A stretch of 64,000 nucleotides of DNA from Platerodrilus igneus. Lineage: Eukaryota > Arthropoda > Insecta > Coleoptera > Lycidae. The notes beneath the pieces are model-generated. The model searched no databases and was not told the origin of the DNA. It saw only the letters and a program-made list of their open reading frames with translations. Location of the stretch: contig JARFIW010000139.1 in NCBI GenBank assembly GCA_036346225.1, positions 372,001-436,000 of the forward strand, written 5' to 3'. Position 1 is the stretch's first letter. Each line of letters opens with the position of its first letter. Below are positions 46,115 through 57,761 of this stretch, in pieces. Made by a program: the position numbers and the translations under genes.

Positions 46115-46369
46115 TAGATGAATTGACGCCCATAAACTCGAGAGTGATCAAAAGCTTTTTAAAGTAAGTGTTAGTAGTAACCTATTTTAAACTTGCACCT
46201 TGTGAATTAATTGTTATATTATCTGAATTTTTTTGTTCTATTTTGTTTACACAGTTCCATATGGCCTCACCCCGCACCACTGCAGTTAGTCGGTGCATAT
46301 TGTTACGGGATTTCCTTCTCTTTGGGTAACTTCAAATTTAAGAATTTAACGCTTCATTTACCCGTAGCA
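46115..46369 (+). repeat. Repeat family R, copy 3
   Basis: The leading block has TTGACGCCCATAAACTC. GTAAGT is at 46164, and the T-rich tract ends TTTACACAG at 46254 (91 nt). Then comes CCTCACCCCGCACCACTGC and the 69-bp module 46301-46369 (TGTTACGGGA ... ACCCGTAGCA). It has the best splice-like boundaries of the three. Confidence 0.6.
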
Positions 46370-46775
46370 TAAATATTCGTAAAAGTTGCTATTTGTGTAA
46401 ATGGCATCCAACTTCGTTTAGTATTGGGGCTTTTCCTAAGATATTCACAGCTGCAAATACATAGGCCACCAGAATATGAATTCGGAAAAATCGATCTGGT
46501 AGTGTTCCACTAGAGGATGGTATAAACGTAAAAACCTCATTTGTATATGCAAGCTCAAGACTCTGACTTATGTAAATTACGCAATATTAACAGAGAATCT
46601 AATTAGGAGGTACTAATCTATGGATGCAACCCGTATCAAGAAAAATTAATATGCTTATATACGCAAGCCAAGCGTAGAAAGGAGTATTCTTTCGATACAA
46701 TTATTTATTTTGACGAGCATTTACGTACTCAGTTCTTACTTAGTTGTCAATTAATTTGACAGCAGACGAATCACA
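46370..46775. other. No gene seen
   Basis: A+T-rich sequence between repeat R and LINE-A copy 4. Confidence 0.35.
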
Positions 46776-49700
46776 ATATATTTGTCCGGTCCAGATGTAA
46801 TCTTTCAATATGCTTACAACAATTTTCTTCTTGTGCCTATGTTTGATGTCTTTGATCATAGGCGCTGTTCTTTCTTGTTAGATGCAGGTCGGTCCCCTTT
46901 TATTGTTTTACAATTATATACCCTATTTCTCCGACATTCAGTGGTTGTGAAAGGGGGTAAGCAACCGGTGGCTGTCAAGTTCCCCCAGCACTTGAACATT
47001 TACCTATTTAATATTTTTCCAATATACCTTTTCGCACAGTCAACATTAGTTGCAGATGTTTCACAACCACCACCTGTAGTTGTTTATAATAATCATCAGA
47101 TTTATTTGCGCTTATTTTTTTGTCATTAGGTTTTCAGTCTCAAAACTAGTTGGACACGTACCTTGCACTTATTTATGTTCTGAACTAGCCTACATAGTTC
47201 CCTGAAATTCTTACTCAACCTGTATACAGCTCGGTTCCCCTTCTATTGTTTTCTAATTTTATGCCTTATTTAACCGAGATTTAGTGAAGGGGATTAAGAG
47301 GCCTGTGGCTGCCAAGATCCCTGAACACTTAGACATTTGCCGAATTAATAGTTTGCCAGTAAATCCTTTCACACAATTAACATTTTACATTGTCGAATGC
47401 TTTTTCCAGATCTACAAATCCTATATACACGCTTTCCCATTTTCCATTGTTTTCTCCGTTATCACTCTCAGAGCAAAAATAACCTACCGTGTTCCCCTGT
47501 TTCGCCTAAACCCGAATTGGTCTTCTCCTAAAATTTATTCAGCTCGTTTTTCCATTCGTCTTTGTACAATTCTAGTTAATATTTTTGATACGTGTGCTGT
47601 CAAACTTATTGTTGGAAAATTTTCACATCTATCTGCGCCTTTCTTTTTTGGTATAGTTACTATGATGTTACGTTTGAAATTTTTGGGTATCTCAACTGTC
47701 TCATACATATAGCTTACAAGTTGGAAGAGACGTTTTGTTACTGCTTGTCCAGCGGCTTTTAGAGTTTCTGCTTGCACCTTATCTGTACTCGGCGCCATAC
47801 CATTTTTCAGACCCTTTAATGCTAATTCAAACTCATCTCTCAGTATAGGATATCTCAAATCATGATTTTCAATGTCTGATTCCTGTTCTAATGCAGTTAA
47901 TTCATCTCCTGCATAAAAATTCCCTATTCTTGCCATCTACCCAATTTCTCTACATTTTCTATAATGACGTTTCCTCCCGCGTCCTTTATATTTTTGCTAT
48001 ACAGGTTTAATATCTCTAAAATTGATTCTAATTAGTTTGTATGTTTCATCGGTCTACCCTACTTCCATCTTAGTTTGTACCTCTTTGCACTTTTTATCAA
48101 CCCATTGCTCTTTAGCTTTCCTGAATTTGCGAATAATTTTCCATTTTATGGTTTTATATCTGTTTTCCTGTTTTGTCTAATTTACTTTTGTGTCTTCGTC
48201 TTTCTTCTATTAAATTCGGGATATCCTCTGTTATTCATGGTTTCTTATTTTCTTTTTGTATATTCCCCAGAATATCTCTAGCCCCCTTGTCTAGACTGGA
48301 TTTAATGTTATTCCATTCTGTTTTTACTTCCTTAGTATCAGATACTTTTCCCGATATCTTTCAGCAATTCGTTTGACTTTTCTTCAAATCTTTCTTGAAT
48401 ATCTTTATCTTTTAGTTTCTATAAGTCAAAGTGCCTTTTTCCGTTTCTTTTTTTCAAATTTTTAAATTTAAGTGCGGTCTTCATAATTACGATGTTGTGG
48501 TCAGTATCTATATCTGCTTCTGGGTAGCTTCTACAGTCTTTTACTTGATTCCTAAACCGTTGTCTAACAAGAATGTAATCTATTTGATTTCTTCCTATAT
48601 CTCCTGGCATTTTCCACGTATATCGTCTTCTCGCATGATGTTGAAATAATGTGTTTGTGATGATTAAATTGTTCTTGTCGCAAAATTCTACCAGCTTATT
48701 CTCCCTGTCATTCCTCGTGCCTAAACCAAATAAACCTACTACTGTTCCTTCCCTAACCTCACCTACCACTGCATTAAAATCTGCCGTAGTTATTAAATTT
48801 TCATGTTCTTTTACGTATCTTAATATGTCTTTGATATCTTTGTAGATTGCTTCTACTTCTTCGTCACTGTAGCTAGAGGTGGGCATGTATACTTGTAAAT
48901 ACTCCTTGTATGTTTGTTGTGGTTTGTTTAGCATTCTTCTTAATCTTCTTTGGGAATTAAACCACTCATTACTTACAAAAGAATGAAAGAGCACTCATGG
49001 TTAGATTAGAATCTAAGCCGGTAAACACAGTAATGATACAAGTATACATTCTTTTTAATCTTCTTTGGAAATTAAACCACTCATAGTTTAATTCCCAAAG
49101 AAGATTAAGAAGAATGTATACTTGTATTATTACTGTGTTTACGGGCTTAGATTCTAATCTAACAATGAGTACTCTTTCGTTCTTTTGTAAGTAATTTTCT
49201 ACACAGTATCCTATCTTTTTCCGCATAACTATCCTTACACCAAATTTCTTTCCTCGGCTTCTGTATGAATTATACTGAAGTCTCCACACCAAAAATCCCC
49301 CGCCGCTTGCCACCGAATTTCACTGATCCCTACTATGTCTTGTGCTAACTTATTCATTTTGATTTTTAGGTTCTCTACCTTTCCTACTTACTTCATGCTA
49401 CTAACATTCCACGTTCCGTCTCGCAAAGTGTTTCCGACTCTTATTTTGAACTATCCGATCGCATCCTCTAGAGTAGTCCCCTCCCGCAGATCTGAATGGA
49501 GGACTATTTTAACTCCATTCTATTACCCCAGAGAATGCCATCAGTTTATTATAATTTAGGAACACTGTGTACTTGGGAGATAATGTGGTGGTTTCCCGAT
49601 GCCTTCCATATCGCGGTAGCGTGTCTTAGACTGCCAAACCGACCCCTATAGTCTTGCCAATCTAAGTACCGAAAGAGCCGTTGCCCTCTTTCGGGGACCT

Positions 49701-49805
49701 GTCTTAGTCTGGTTCCTCACTAACGACCCTACTACTTTGGTGGGACCTGTAGTTTGACTCTTTAGCTCATTAGAACACGCAAGCCATTTTACCTGTTCTA
49801 GTAAT
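46776..49805 (-). mobile_element. LINE-A copy 4, minus strand, with internal deletion and rearranged endonuclease
   Basis: From right to left: 5' UTR (49805-49430), endonuclease start with LPGISEIRW-like sequence, and NYLQKNERVLIVRLESKPVN. A rearranged block follows (48897-49194), then the rest of the endonuclease (MPTSSYSDEEVEAIYKDI, EFCDKNNLIITNTLFQHH, DTDHNIVIM), the linker, and the reverse transcriptase start (47936-47410). At LEKAFDNVK the reverse transcriptase breaks off and the modular 3' tail described at 34467-35530 begins. Motifs B and C are lost. Several frame breaks are present. Confidence 0.82.
48897..49194. repeat. Inverted duplication with captured fragment inside LINE-A copy 4
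   Basis: Arms of about 105 bp (about 48970-49076 and 49089-49194) are near-perfect reverse complements, covering the NERVLIVRLESKPVNTVI coding stretch and an extra RLRRM-type segment. The extra segment (to 48897) matches 4490-4570. Confidence 0.8.
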
Positions 49806-50999
49806 CTAAAGATATATAAGTTAATTATTCTCTAGTCGCCAAGAACTGTATTCACAAGATTCTGGGTTTCCATTAGACTAAAAGTAAACACGTTATGGAC
49901 CGTTTTGCTAATAAAATGACAACGTAAATCAAACGCCCACAAATGAATTCTTCATAAATAGCCATGATGATCTTCTGGAGTTTCCTTTTTACAATTCATC
50001 AGAGGTGAAATTAATAATATGAATCTGTATTATCTAAAGAAGTGTTATCTATACACAACACAGAAACCAACATCTCATAACTTCAATTGTTAGGTGTCAT
50101 TTTGAAAAGAATCAAATTTGTATTAGTATCTAATTTTTATATGTATCTTCATTATAACTTTGTTTCAATTATGCGTCACCTTCTGAATACCTACGTGACT
50201 TGTCGAAAAATCTGTGTGGTTAGTTGTGCCAATGTCACCTGTTTAGCCTCAGTCAATAAAATTTAACCCTTTAGCGCACGTGGGAATGTGATACCGTTCC
50301 CCAGCAGTGAAGTGGACACTTTTTATCGGTAACTTAAAATATGAAGAGTAAGACATGGACCTCTTCCAAGTAGTTTAATTCTTATTCTAATCTTGTACCT
50401 GATAAAGCAGACTTGAATACTCATGAACGTCCCATTAAGAACACTTGATTAAAATTTGGTAGTAGTATTTTATCTTGGCATGATTTTGCATTTTAAATAT
50501 TGTGCCACGCTGCGAAATTTATATCTGTTTATATAGGAATCAATCGGAGGCTTAAAATATCTCCAGACTTTGAAATATCTCGATGTATTAATAAATTAAT
50601 TTCAATTGCTTTTAGAAGTAACAATTAGGTGTACGTGTAATACTGTAACCATTTTATTGGCCATACCACCGAGGTTAACTTTATCAATTATACATTACCT
50701 TTAAGCGTTAATCCCAATGTTATTTTAAACTTTTTATTTTTAAACGCTTTTGATAATAACTAAAATAAATGGTAAATCGTCGAAGAGATACACGAAACGA
50801 TAGATCCTATCGATTAATTTTTTTGTATCATTTTTAGGAAAAGAATACCGTAATGGGATTTCTGGTTTTGGAACTATCGAATTTAGTTTTAGTGTGAACT
50901 AAGACACGGTTGAATATTCTTTCAAAATAAACACTGTGACTTTTACCATTTTGTTTGTCAAGTTCCAAGTTTTTAACTATTGGTCTTATGAGCCGTTCT
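49806..50999. other. A+T-rich, no gene recognised
   Basis: Spacer between two LINE-A copies in opposite orientation. No coding signal. Confidence 0.4.
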
Positions 51000-52686
51000 A
51001 AACAGACCTGCATTTTGAAGAAGTCATATAATACTAGAATGAGTAGAATTCTTTGCGTGTTTCAGTGAACTAAAAAGCCGACTACAGGTTTAACCAAATT
51101 AGTACGGTTCTTAGCGAGGGACCAGACTAAGACAGGTTCCTGATAGAGGGCAGCAGCTCTTTCGGTACAGAAACCTCATGGGTCGGTACAGTATTTTAAG
51201 ACACTACTGCGATATGGAAGGCAAAGGGAATAACTACATTGCCTCGCAAGTACACATAATGCCAAAAACGTTTTAAAAAATGATGACATCCTCTAATTTA
51301 AGATATTCCAGGGTTAAAATAGTACCCCATTCGTATCTCTGGGAGAAGATTACTTCGGAAGATGTGATCAGCAAGTTGAAAAGAAGAACCGGAAATATGT
51401 TGCTAGTCAGTGTGTGGAATACTAGAAGCACGACGCAACTAGGTAAGCCAGAGAATTTGAAAATTGAAATGAATAAGGTACCATTGGACACAGCAGGGAT
51501 TAACGAAGTTTAGTGATTAGAGGTGGAGAATTTTTAGAGCGGAAACTTTAGGGTAATTAATACAGAATCGGAAGAAGGCAATGCGAGTGTGAGGATAATT
51601 ATGTGAAAAAAGATAGGACGTTGTGTACTTACAAAACAACGAAATAGTAACGGTTAGATTAAAATATAAACCGGTAACTACAGTAATAATACAAGTATAC
51701 ATGCCCACTCTTAGCTACAGTGAGGAAAGGGCAGAAGCGATCTACTAAAATACCTAGGACTTACTAAGATTCGTAAAAAAACATAAACATTTTTTAATTA
51801 CAGGTAAGTGAGGGTAGGATAGAAGCGATAGTAGGTTTATTTTGTTTAGGCACGAGAAAGGACAAACTTTGCGACAAAAACAACATAGAGAGATTTTAAA
51901 TAGATTACATTCTAGGTAAACAACTGTTTAGGAATCAAGCAAAGACCTGTAGAAGCTACCCGGAAGATGATACAGACATTGACCACAACACAGTAATTAT
52001 CAATGCCGCGTTTAAATTTAAAAATTTGGAAAAAGCAGAAAAAAGCACTATCAGCATGAGAAACAAAAAGATAAAGATAACCGTAAATGGTTTGAAAAAA
52101 GACATTGGAAAAATTTCTGATGTTAAAGAAGTAGAAGCAGGATGGAATAACATTAAATTCAGCTTAGGCACGTCGACCAGCGACATTCTAAATTATAAAC
52201 AAAAGGAAAATACGAAACCATGGGTGACAAACGATATTCTGAATTTAACAAAAGAAAGGCGAACATACAAAACGAGATCAGAAGAAGCAGAGAAACAGAT
52301 ATACAAAGCAACAAACAGGAAAATTATCCGCGCTTGCAAGAAAACTAAAAAACAATAGATTGAGGAAAAGTGTAGAGAAGTGCACACTAAGAAGAAATTG
52401 GAGAGACAAACGAAGCATGCAAACTAATCAGCATGAATTTTAGTATTATAAAGCCAAATATCAAAAATATAAGGAACGTGCAAGGCAACATCATTATAAG
52501 AAATGTAGAAAAAGTTGATAGATGGTAAGAATATATGGAAAATCTATATGTATTACCGAAACTGGAAGCACTAGAACATAACACCGACATTGAAATGGAA
52601 AGAGACAAGTTTGAATTAGCATTAAACAGTCTAAAAAGTAAAGTCCAACGGAAGCTCTAAAGGCTGCCGGACCAATAGTAACAGAA

Positions 52687-52690
<4 letters not shown>
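51000..52690 (+). mobile_element. LINE-A copy 5, 5' part
   Basis: The 5' UTR (GACCAGACTAAGACAGGTTCC), endonuclease start (SVWNTRSTTQLGKPENLKIE) and linker (KDIGKISDVKEVEAGWNNIK) can be followed, with many stops and deletions. It ends at CAGAACATC where the (AT)16 tract begins. The copy resumes at 54454. Confidence 0.75.

Positions 52691-52722
<32 letters not shown>
52691..52722. repeat. (AT)16 microsatellite, left bound of segment 2
   Basis: Perfect 32-bp (AT)n at the junction of LINE-A with the inserted segment. Confidence 0.95.
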
Positions 52723-52726
<4 letters not shown>

Positions 52727-54418
52727 TTTACTCCACCCCCCTCTTTTTATTTACTTTATTTTTTTCGTCGCTCGCCCCTTCTTATAAATTTCAATGTTTT
52801 TTGTATAATGTGCAAACACCTATTGCACGCCCCGTACTTTTTCAACGTTTGGTTGGTTATTTAATCAAAATTGTTATTAAGATGCCTCGACTATTTGAAC
52901 TCTTTATTCTCAGGGTGTCCACCTACTTACCGTGGGTTCAGTGGTAAGTAGATGTGCAATGCCCAACCAAACTGCACTCTCTTTTGTTTTAGTACTAATT
53001 TTTGAATCTAGTTTTGTATATGCCAAATTTTTATTATGATCAACGTTGCCTTGTGCCAAATTAATTTAAAACCACAAATTTATGACTTTTGACGTTATAA
53101 GATATTTCACAGCACTCACCTGGATTATACTTTGTTTCTGGCCTCTCTTACTGCTGGCTCAAAATCCTCGTCGCCGTATGCGTTTTTACACGGTTGCACT
53201 ATCCTGTTGAATTTTCGTTTCGCCTCCAGGTATCTTTCTTTAAATTTTAGTTGCTCCCAATATCTGAAATAAATGACCCGAATTTTAGAATTTAGAATAC
53301 CCGTTTATTTTACTTCCTCTGCGCTAATTCTTCCGTCGTAGTTTCTGCGTTGACTCTTACACTTCCAATTGCTGCTCTTACGTGTTCTCCTAATTTCGCT
53401 CCTCTTGTTCCAAATTAATACGTCCGCCTTTAATCCGTACTCAATCCAAATCTATCGTCGTCCTGTTCAAAATCACTCAATGCCCCGCTACATATACATC
53501 CATATCAAAATCAATCTTCGTCCCTTTTTATAACCACTCAATGCCCTGCTACAATTCCAATCCGATGCCTTCTTTATCAATATCGTTCCAAATCTACCTT
53601 ACTATTCGTCGCTTCGCCGTCGCACTAATACAAATCTTTACTCTTCCTTGTCGTCGCTATTTCTTATTTAGTATCGATGCTGCTCTTTACCCTTCTTTAA
53701 TAATCAAACTATTTCAAAATCAAACACGTTTATTTATCTTCAAAAATCTTTACACAATTTAGCGCAGTTCTTTAAAATACGTCTTTATACCAAAAATATT
53801 CAAAATAAACTCCCCTTGTTTACTTTCCAAGGTGATAATTATAACATTACTTGCCTACTACATTACAAATTACATAAACTAAAATCGTCCAATAATATTT
53901 AAACACTAAGTTTGTGTCACACATACCATAAATTATGTCCTTTTACACTTTCGTAGTTTACACATAATATTCTAGCATTGGTCCTAAATATTTTACAATC
54001 CTTCAATCACATTTGACATTGTTATAACTTATAATTTTGAAATTACATATTCGTCCAAAAGTTGATTCTAATTAAACAAAAGCCAAAATAAATCACACAT
54101 GACCCTGGATCGGCGTGGTTGATAGTGGACATCCATAGACGCATCCGGTTTTCGGATGGCAAATGTACGTTCAATGGCCTATTAATTCTAACTCAGTATA
54201 AACCCTTGAGCACTGTGTATTTTATCACGTCATCAAGTCATTTTAATTTTCCTCTTGGCACTTACATTTCAACTACCATTTTGAATACTTTAGCATATGT
54301 AAAGTACGGCAAACATACATTTTTAACTTATGGGATCAGATATATGGATCATTTTACTTGGCATACACTACCTTCTACTAAACAACCCTTAGAACCCTTG
54401 GTAGCTCCCTCTGACACT

Positions 54419-54421
<3 letters not shown>
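52723..54421. mobile_element. AT-bounded segment 2, inserted in LINE-A copy 5
   Basis: LINE-A sequence stops on one side and resumes on the other, so this 1.7-kb block is an insertion. About 115 bp of LINE-A (judged from the copies at 2510 and 33090) are missing at the junction. Inside are a two-exon open frame on the minus strand (53120-53414), degenerate tandem units at about 53465-53680 (CACTCAATGCCCYGCTAC twice), and a small hairpin (CTACTTACC / GGTAAGTAG) at 52931-52954. The inner ends are not inverted repeats of each other, unlike segment 1. Confidence 0.45.
53120..53414 (-). other. Two-exon open frame with in-phase splice sites, unknown protein
   Basis: On the minus strand an open stretch from 53414 reads GEHVRAAIGSVRVNAETTTE to ELAQR at 53314, followed by GTAAAA. 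After 50 nt a good acceptor (TCATTTATTTCAG) ends at 53264. The next exon continues in phase through a split Lys codon: YWEQLKFKERYLEAKRKFNR, then IVQPCKNAYGDEDFEPAVRE and ARNKV, a stop, and six bases later a strong donor (CAG/GTGAGTG at 53119). The stop is therefore followed by a splice site, which is unusual. Joined, this gives 79 codons without a break. The protein is charged and probably helical. I do not recognise it. The start is not visible. Confidence 0.45.

Positions 54422-54453
<32 letters not shown>
54422..54453. repeat. (AT)16 microsatellite, right bound of segment 2
   Basis: Perfect 32-bp (AT)n, the same unit number as at 52691. The sequence after it, GTAAAAAATTT, is native LINE-A. 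Confidence 0.95.
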
Positions 54454-54456
<3 letters not shown>

Positions 54457-55690
54457 AAAAATTTCGGACAGGACGTTTAACAACACACGTGTCAAAAATA
54501 TTAATTTGAATTGTACAAAGACGGGTGAAGAAATGTGTTAAAGAAACACTAAGAGAATATAAATTTGGGCTTAGGAGAAACAAGGAAACACGGGAAGCCA
54601 ATTTAGCTTTAATGGTGGTAATGGGAAAACAATAGACATAGGAGATAGCGTGTGTATAGGGTGTGTAGATACTGAAAAAGCATTCGACAATGTAAAATGA
54701 GAAAAATGTTCAAAATACTAAAAAAGATAGGAACGAGTTATAGGGATAGACGGATAGTACATAGCCTGTGCAAAAAGCAAATAGCGGTAATAAAATTAGA
54801 GCAAGAATGTAGAGAAATACATATTGAGAAAATGACAAAGCAAAAATGGCAACGAATACTGTCAAATGCAGAAAGACCTATTGAATTAATATGCAGGGAT
54901 AAAGAATTAATATGCCCAGATTCACAGACGATATTGCGGTGTTAGTGTCTAACAGGAAAGAGTTACAATTGGTTCTTAATAAAATGGAAACTACTAGCAG
55001 AGAGATACGGTATGGAAATTAACAAAAATAAATATAAAGTACTTATATGTAGAGAAGGTAAAAATAAGTCAACAACCAGGATACAAACAAAAAACTAGAA
55101 TTTACAAGAGGTTGAAGATTTCTGTTACTTAGGAAGTCAAATAACGCAAGATGGAAAAAGTGTAAAAAATATAAAACACATAAGTACAAGGTCGTGCTGT
55201 ATTTAACGAAAAAAAAGGAACTAATATATTTGAAGACAACAAGCTTGGAAAGCAGAAAGTGACTACTGAAAGCATATATGTGGAGTACGGCACTGTACGG
55301 CTGTGAAACGTGAGCAGTAGAAGGAGCGGACAGGTATAGAATAGCCAATAAAGAAAGATATCATGACAAAGTTAAGAACAAAGGGGTGTTGTAAATGGTA
55401 GGGGAAGAAAGAAATATGTGGAAAAAGGTACAATGTAGGAGAGATAGAATGAGGGAACATGTTCTAAAGCATGAGAGACTATCGCGGGATATACTAGACG
55501 AAGAGAAGAGAAAAAGAGAGGCAGAGGTAGACCTAGATTACACTATTGCACACAGATAATAAAAGATGTAGGTTGTGGGAATATCAGAGGATTGTGTATG
55601 TGAACTCAGAATAGGAAACAATGGAGATACGCCTTCAACCAATTCTAGTACTGGAAACCTAATGAGAATGGTCTTATAAGGACCCCTGTA
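54454..55690 (+). mobile_element. LINE-A copy 5, 3' part
   Basis: It resumes at CACACGTGTCAAAAATATTAA. It carries the reverse transcriptase start and motif A (EKAFDNVK), jumps over motif B at about 54835, has a decayed motif C region near 54915, then the C-terminal region (EERNMWKKV) and the family 3' end at about 55690. Many stops. Confidence 0.75.
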
Positions 55691-57712
55691 CCGCCAAATT
55701 TCTTGCAATATAATCTTTTTGATTCAGCATAACGAATTGCTTTCAAATATTAGAAACCTTTTTTTGTCGCGTTTTATAATAATTGAATGATTTCTTTTTG
55801 TTTGCTCCAAAACTTATCTTGGAAAGCTATGTAAGTTGTTCAGAAGTAAATTTTGCACGCGTCATCTAGTTATGAAGTATTGATTTCAGTGCCCTTAGTA
55901 ATATCTTTCAAAGATTCTAGGCGACTTTATTTGTAAAAAATTGTGTGCCTTAAATGCCTTTTAGCTTGATTGGGCGAGTGACTGCTTGTCCGCATTTAAC
56001 TTTTCTTGCTACCATAAGCAGTTTTAGGCTTAAATGGGCGCATTTCTGCCGGTAGCGGTCGATGTCTTGCCCTGATAATGGACTATACGGAAGTGAGGAG
56101 AACGTCGACTTTACTGGCATTTTATACGATACGGTCCAAACCCCAAACACGTATTATTAATTTTAATTTATCATTCAATTCTTTTTGGTTTATTAATGAG
56201 TATTTCCTGTAACTATAATTATAAAATTATTTTTCATAAGTTATGCATGATTTTAGATAAGTGTACAGTATTAGACATCCTAAAAAAGATAAACGGATTT
56301 GAGAGTACAATCTATAAGCTCTGCTATCACACAAGCGTTTAACAAATGCAGCGAAGAGAATTATGCATAATAATGTATGTAATTCATTGAAGCATAGTAA
56401 GGAAACGTATTTGTTGTACGTAGTAGATACGGTATGAAGCTTGAAGATACGTTGAAGTTAAGGTTCTAAGTTCCCAAACGATGAGATGTTTCAATTTAAA
56501 GCAGAAGCACTCAACGTTGACGAGTATCAGTGAGCTTTATATATCATGCTGAAAGAAACGGCGAAGTAGCTTGTACACTTACATTTTCGAACATTCTTTC
56601 TTAAAACATTTACTCATTTACCAGTACATTCCTTATTTTAAGTCGTTGTGACAAATGTCACCATCCAAATAGTATATTACAAGTAGATGCTATAGTGACA
56701 ACTGGACAGCTTGATAAATCTGGAACTTAAATGTGGAATGTATAGAAAGTAACTAAGTTAGGTATTGCTTGACTTAAAGGCTTATGCGGCTTTACAAATC
56801 AGTCACAAAGTGAAAAAAACGTTTCCATCTTGATGTATTGTCAGTCACTTTTATCGTTGAAGTTTTTAGATTTTAGAAATTTTTTGTCACCAAAACTTTC
56901 TGGAACTTAACTTTCTTATTTGGAGATTGCGATCGACGTCAATCTAGAACAAAATTAATGATAAGCTTCAAGTTGTGCAAATAATTTTGTGAATAACGTA
57001 TTTCAGTTCCATCAATATAAATTATTAAAAAATGTGTCATGGTTTTCATGGCTATTCTGCATTGGAGCTGTACACGTGCAATTTGTTAGGATATGTAGAG
57101 ACTCGCAGTGCCTGCACAAATAATTTACCAGTTACACCCGAGTAGATATTTATTATAGGGTATTTTCTGATACGTTTTTTGCCAAAGAAGTTCTTAGCTA
57201 AATTAGACATAATTAATTTAATTGCTGCCCGTTACATAATGTGCTGCATGTTATTTCATTAGATCACTGCGGACAAAGATAATATATACCTAATAGCAGT
57301 TTCGCATATTTTGTTCGTTAAAGATAGAATATTATGTTTCAATTTTGCAAAGGCACTACAAGTCGATATCATTAGAAGTACAAAATTAGCAATAGATTCT
57401 TAAAGCAACAGTTATATTTTGTACATAGCATCAAATACAGTTCTCATAACTTAGGGCAAAAACAGCGTTTGTGTCTTTTCTAACAGGAAACTGTAGTACA
57501 GCTTAATAATGCATAGTAAGAGTGCTTGTTTCTAACAAACCAAAAACAAAGCGTATCATTACCATCAACCTGCTGGAAGTATAATTATGTCTGAATTCAG
57601 CAATGTTTTGCCGCTATGTAATAGCTTCAAACAGTATCATACTTTTGTTTTCAGCAAAAGCAAAAACAGATTTTCTATCTTTTGTAACAGCGCGAAATAC
57701 ATATCACCCAAA

Positions 57713-57715
<3 letters not shown>
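55691..57715. other. A+T-rich, no gene recognised
   Basis: A minus-strand frame at 55950-56150 lies in a locally G+C-richer patch but has no known domain. Confidence 0.4.

Positions 57716-57757
<42 letters not shown>
57716..57757. repeat. (AT)21 microsatellite
   Basis: Perfect 42-bp (AT)n, preceded by CA and followed by GTA like the right-hand tracts of the two AT-bounded segments. No partner tract lies nearby. Confidence 0.95.
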
Positions 57758-57761
<4 letters not shown>

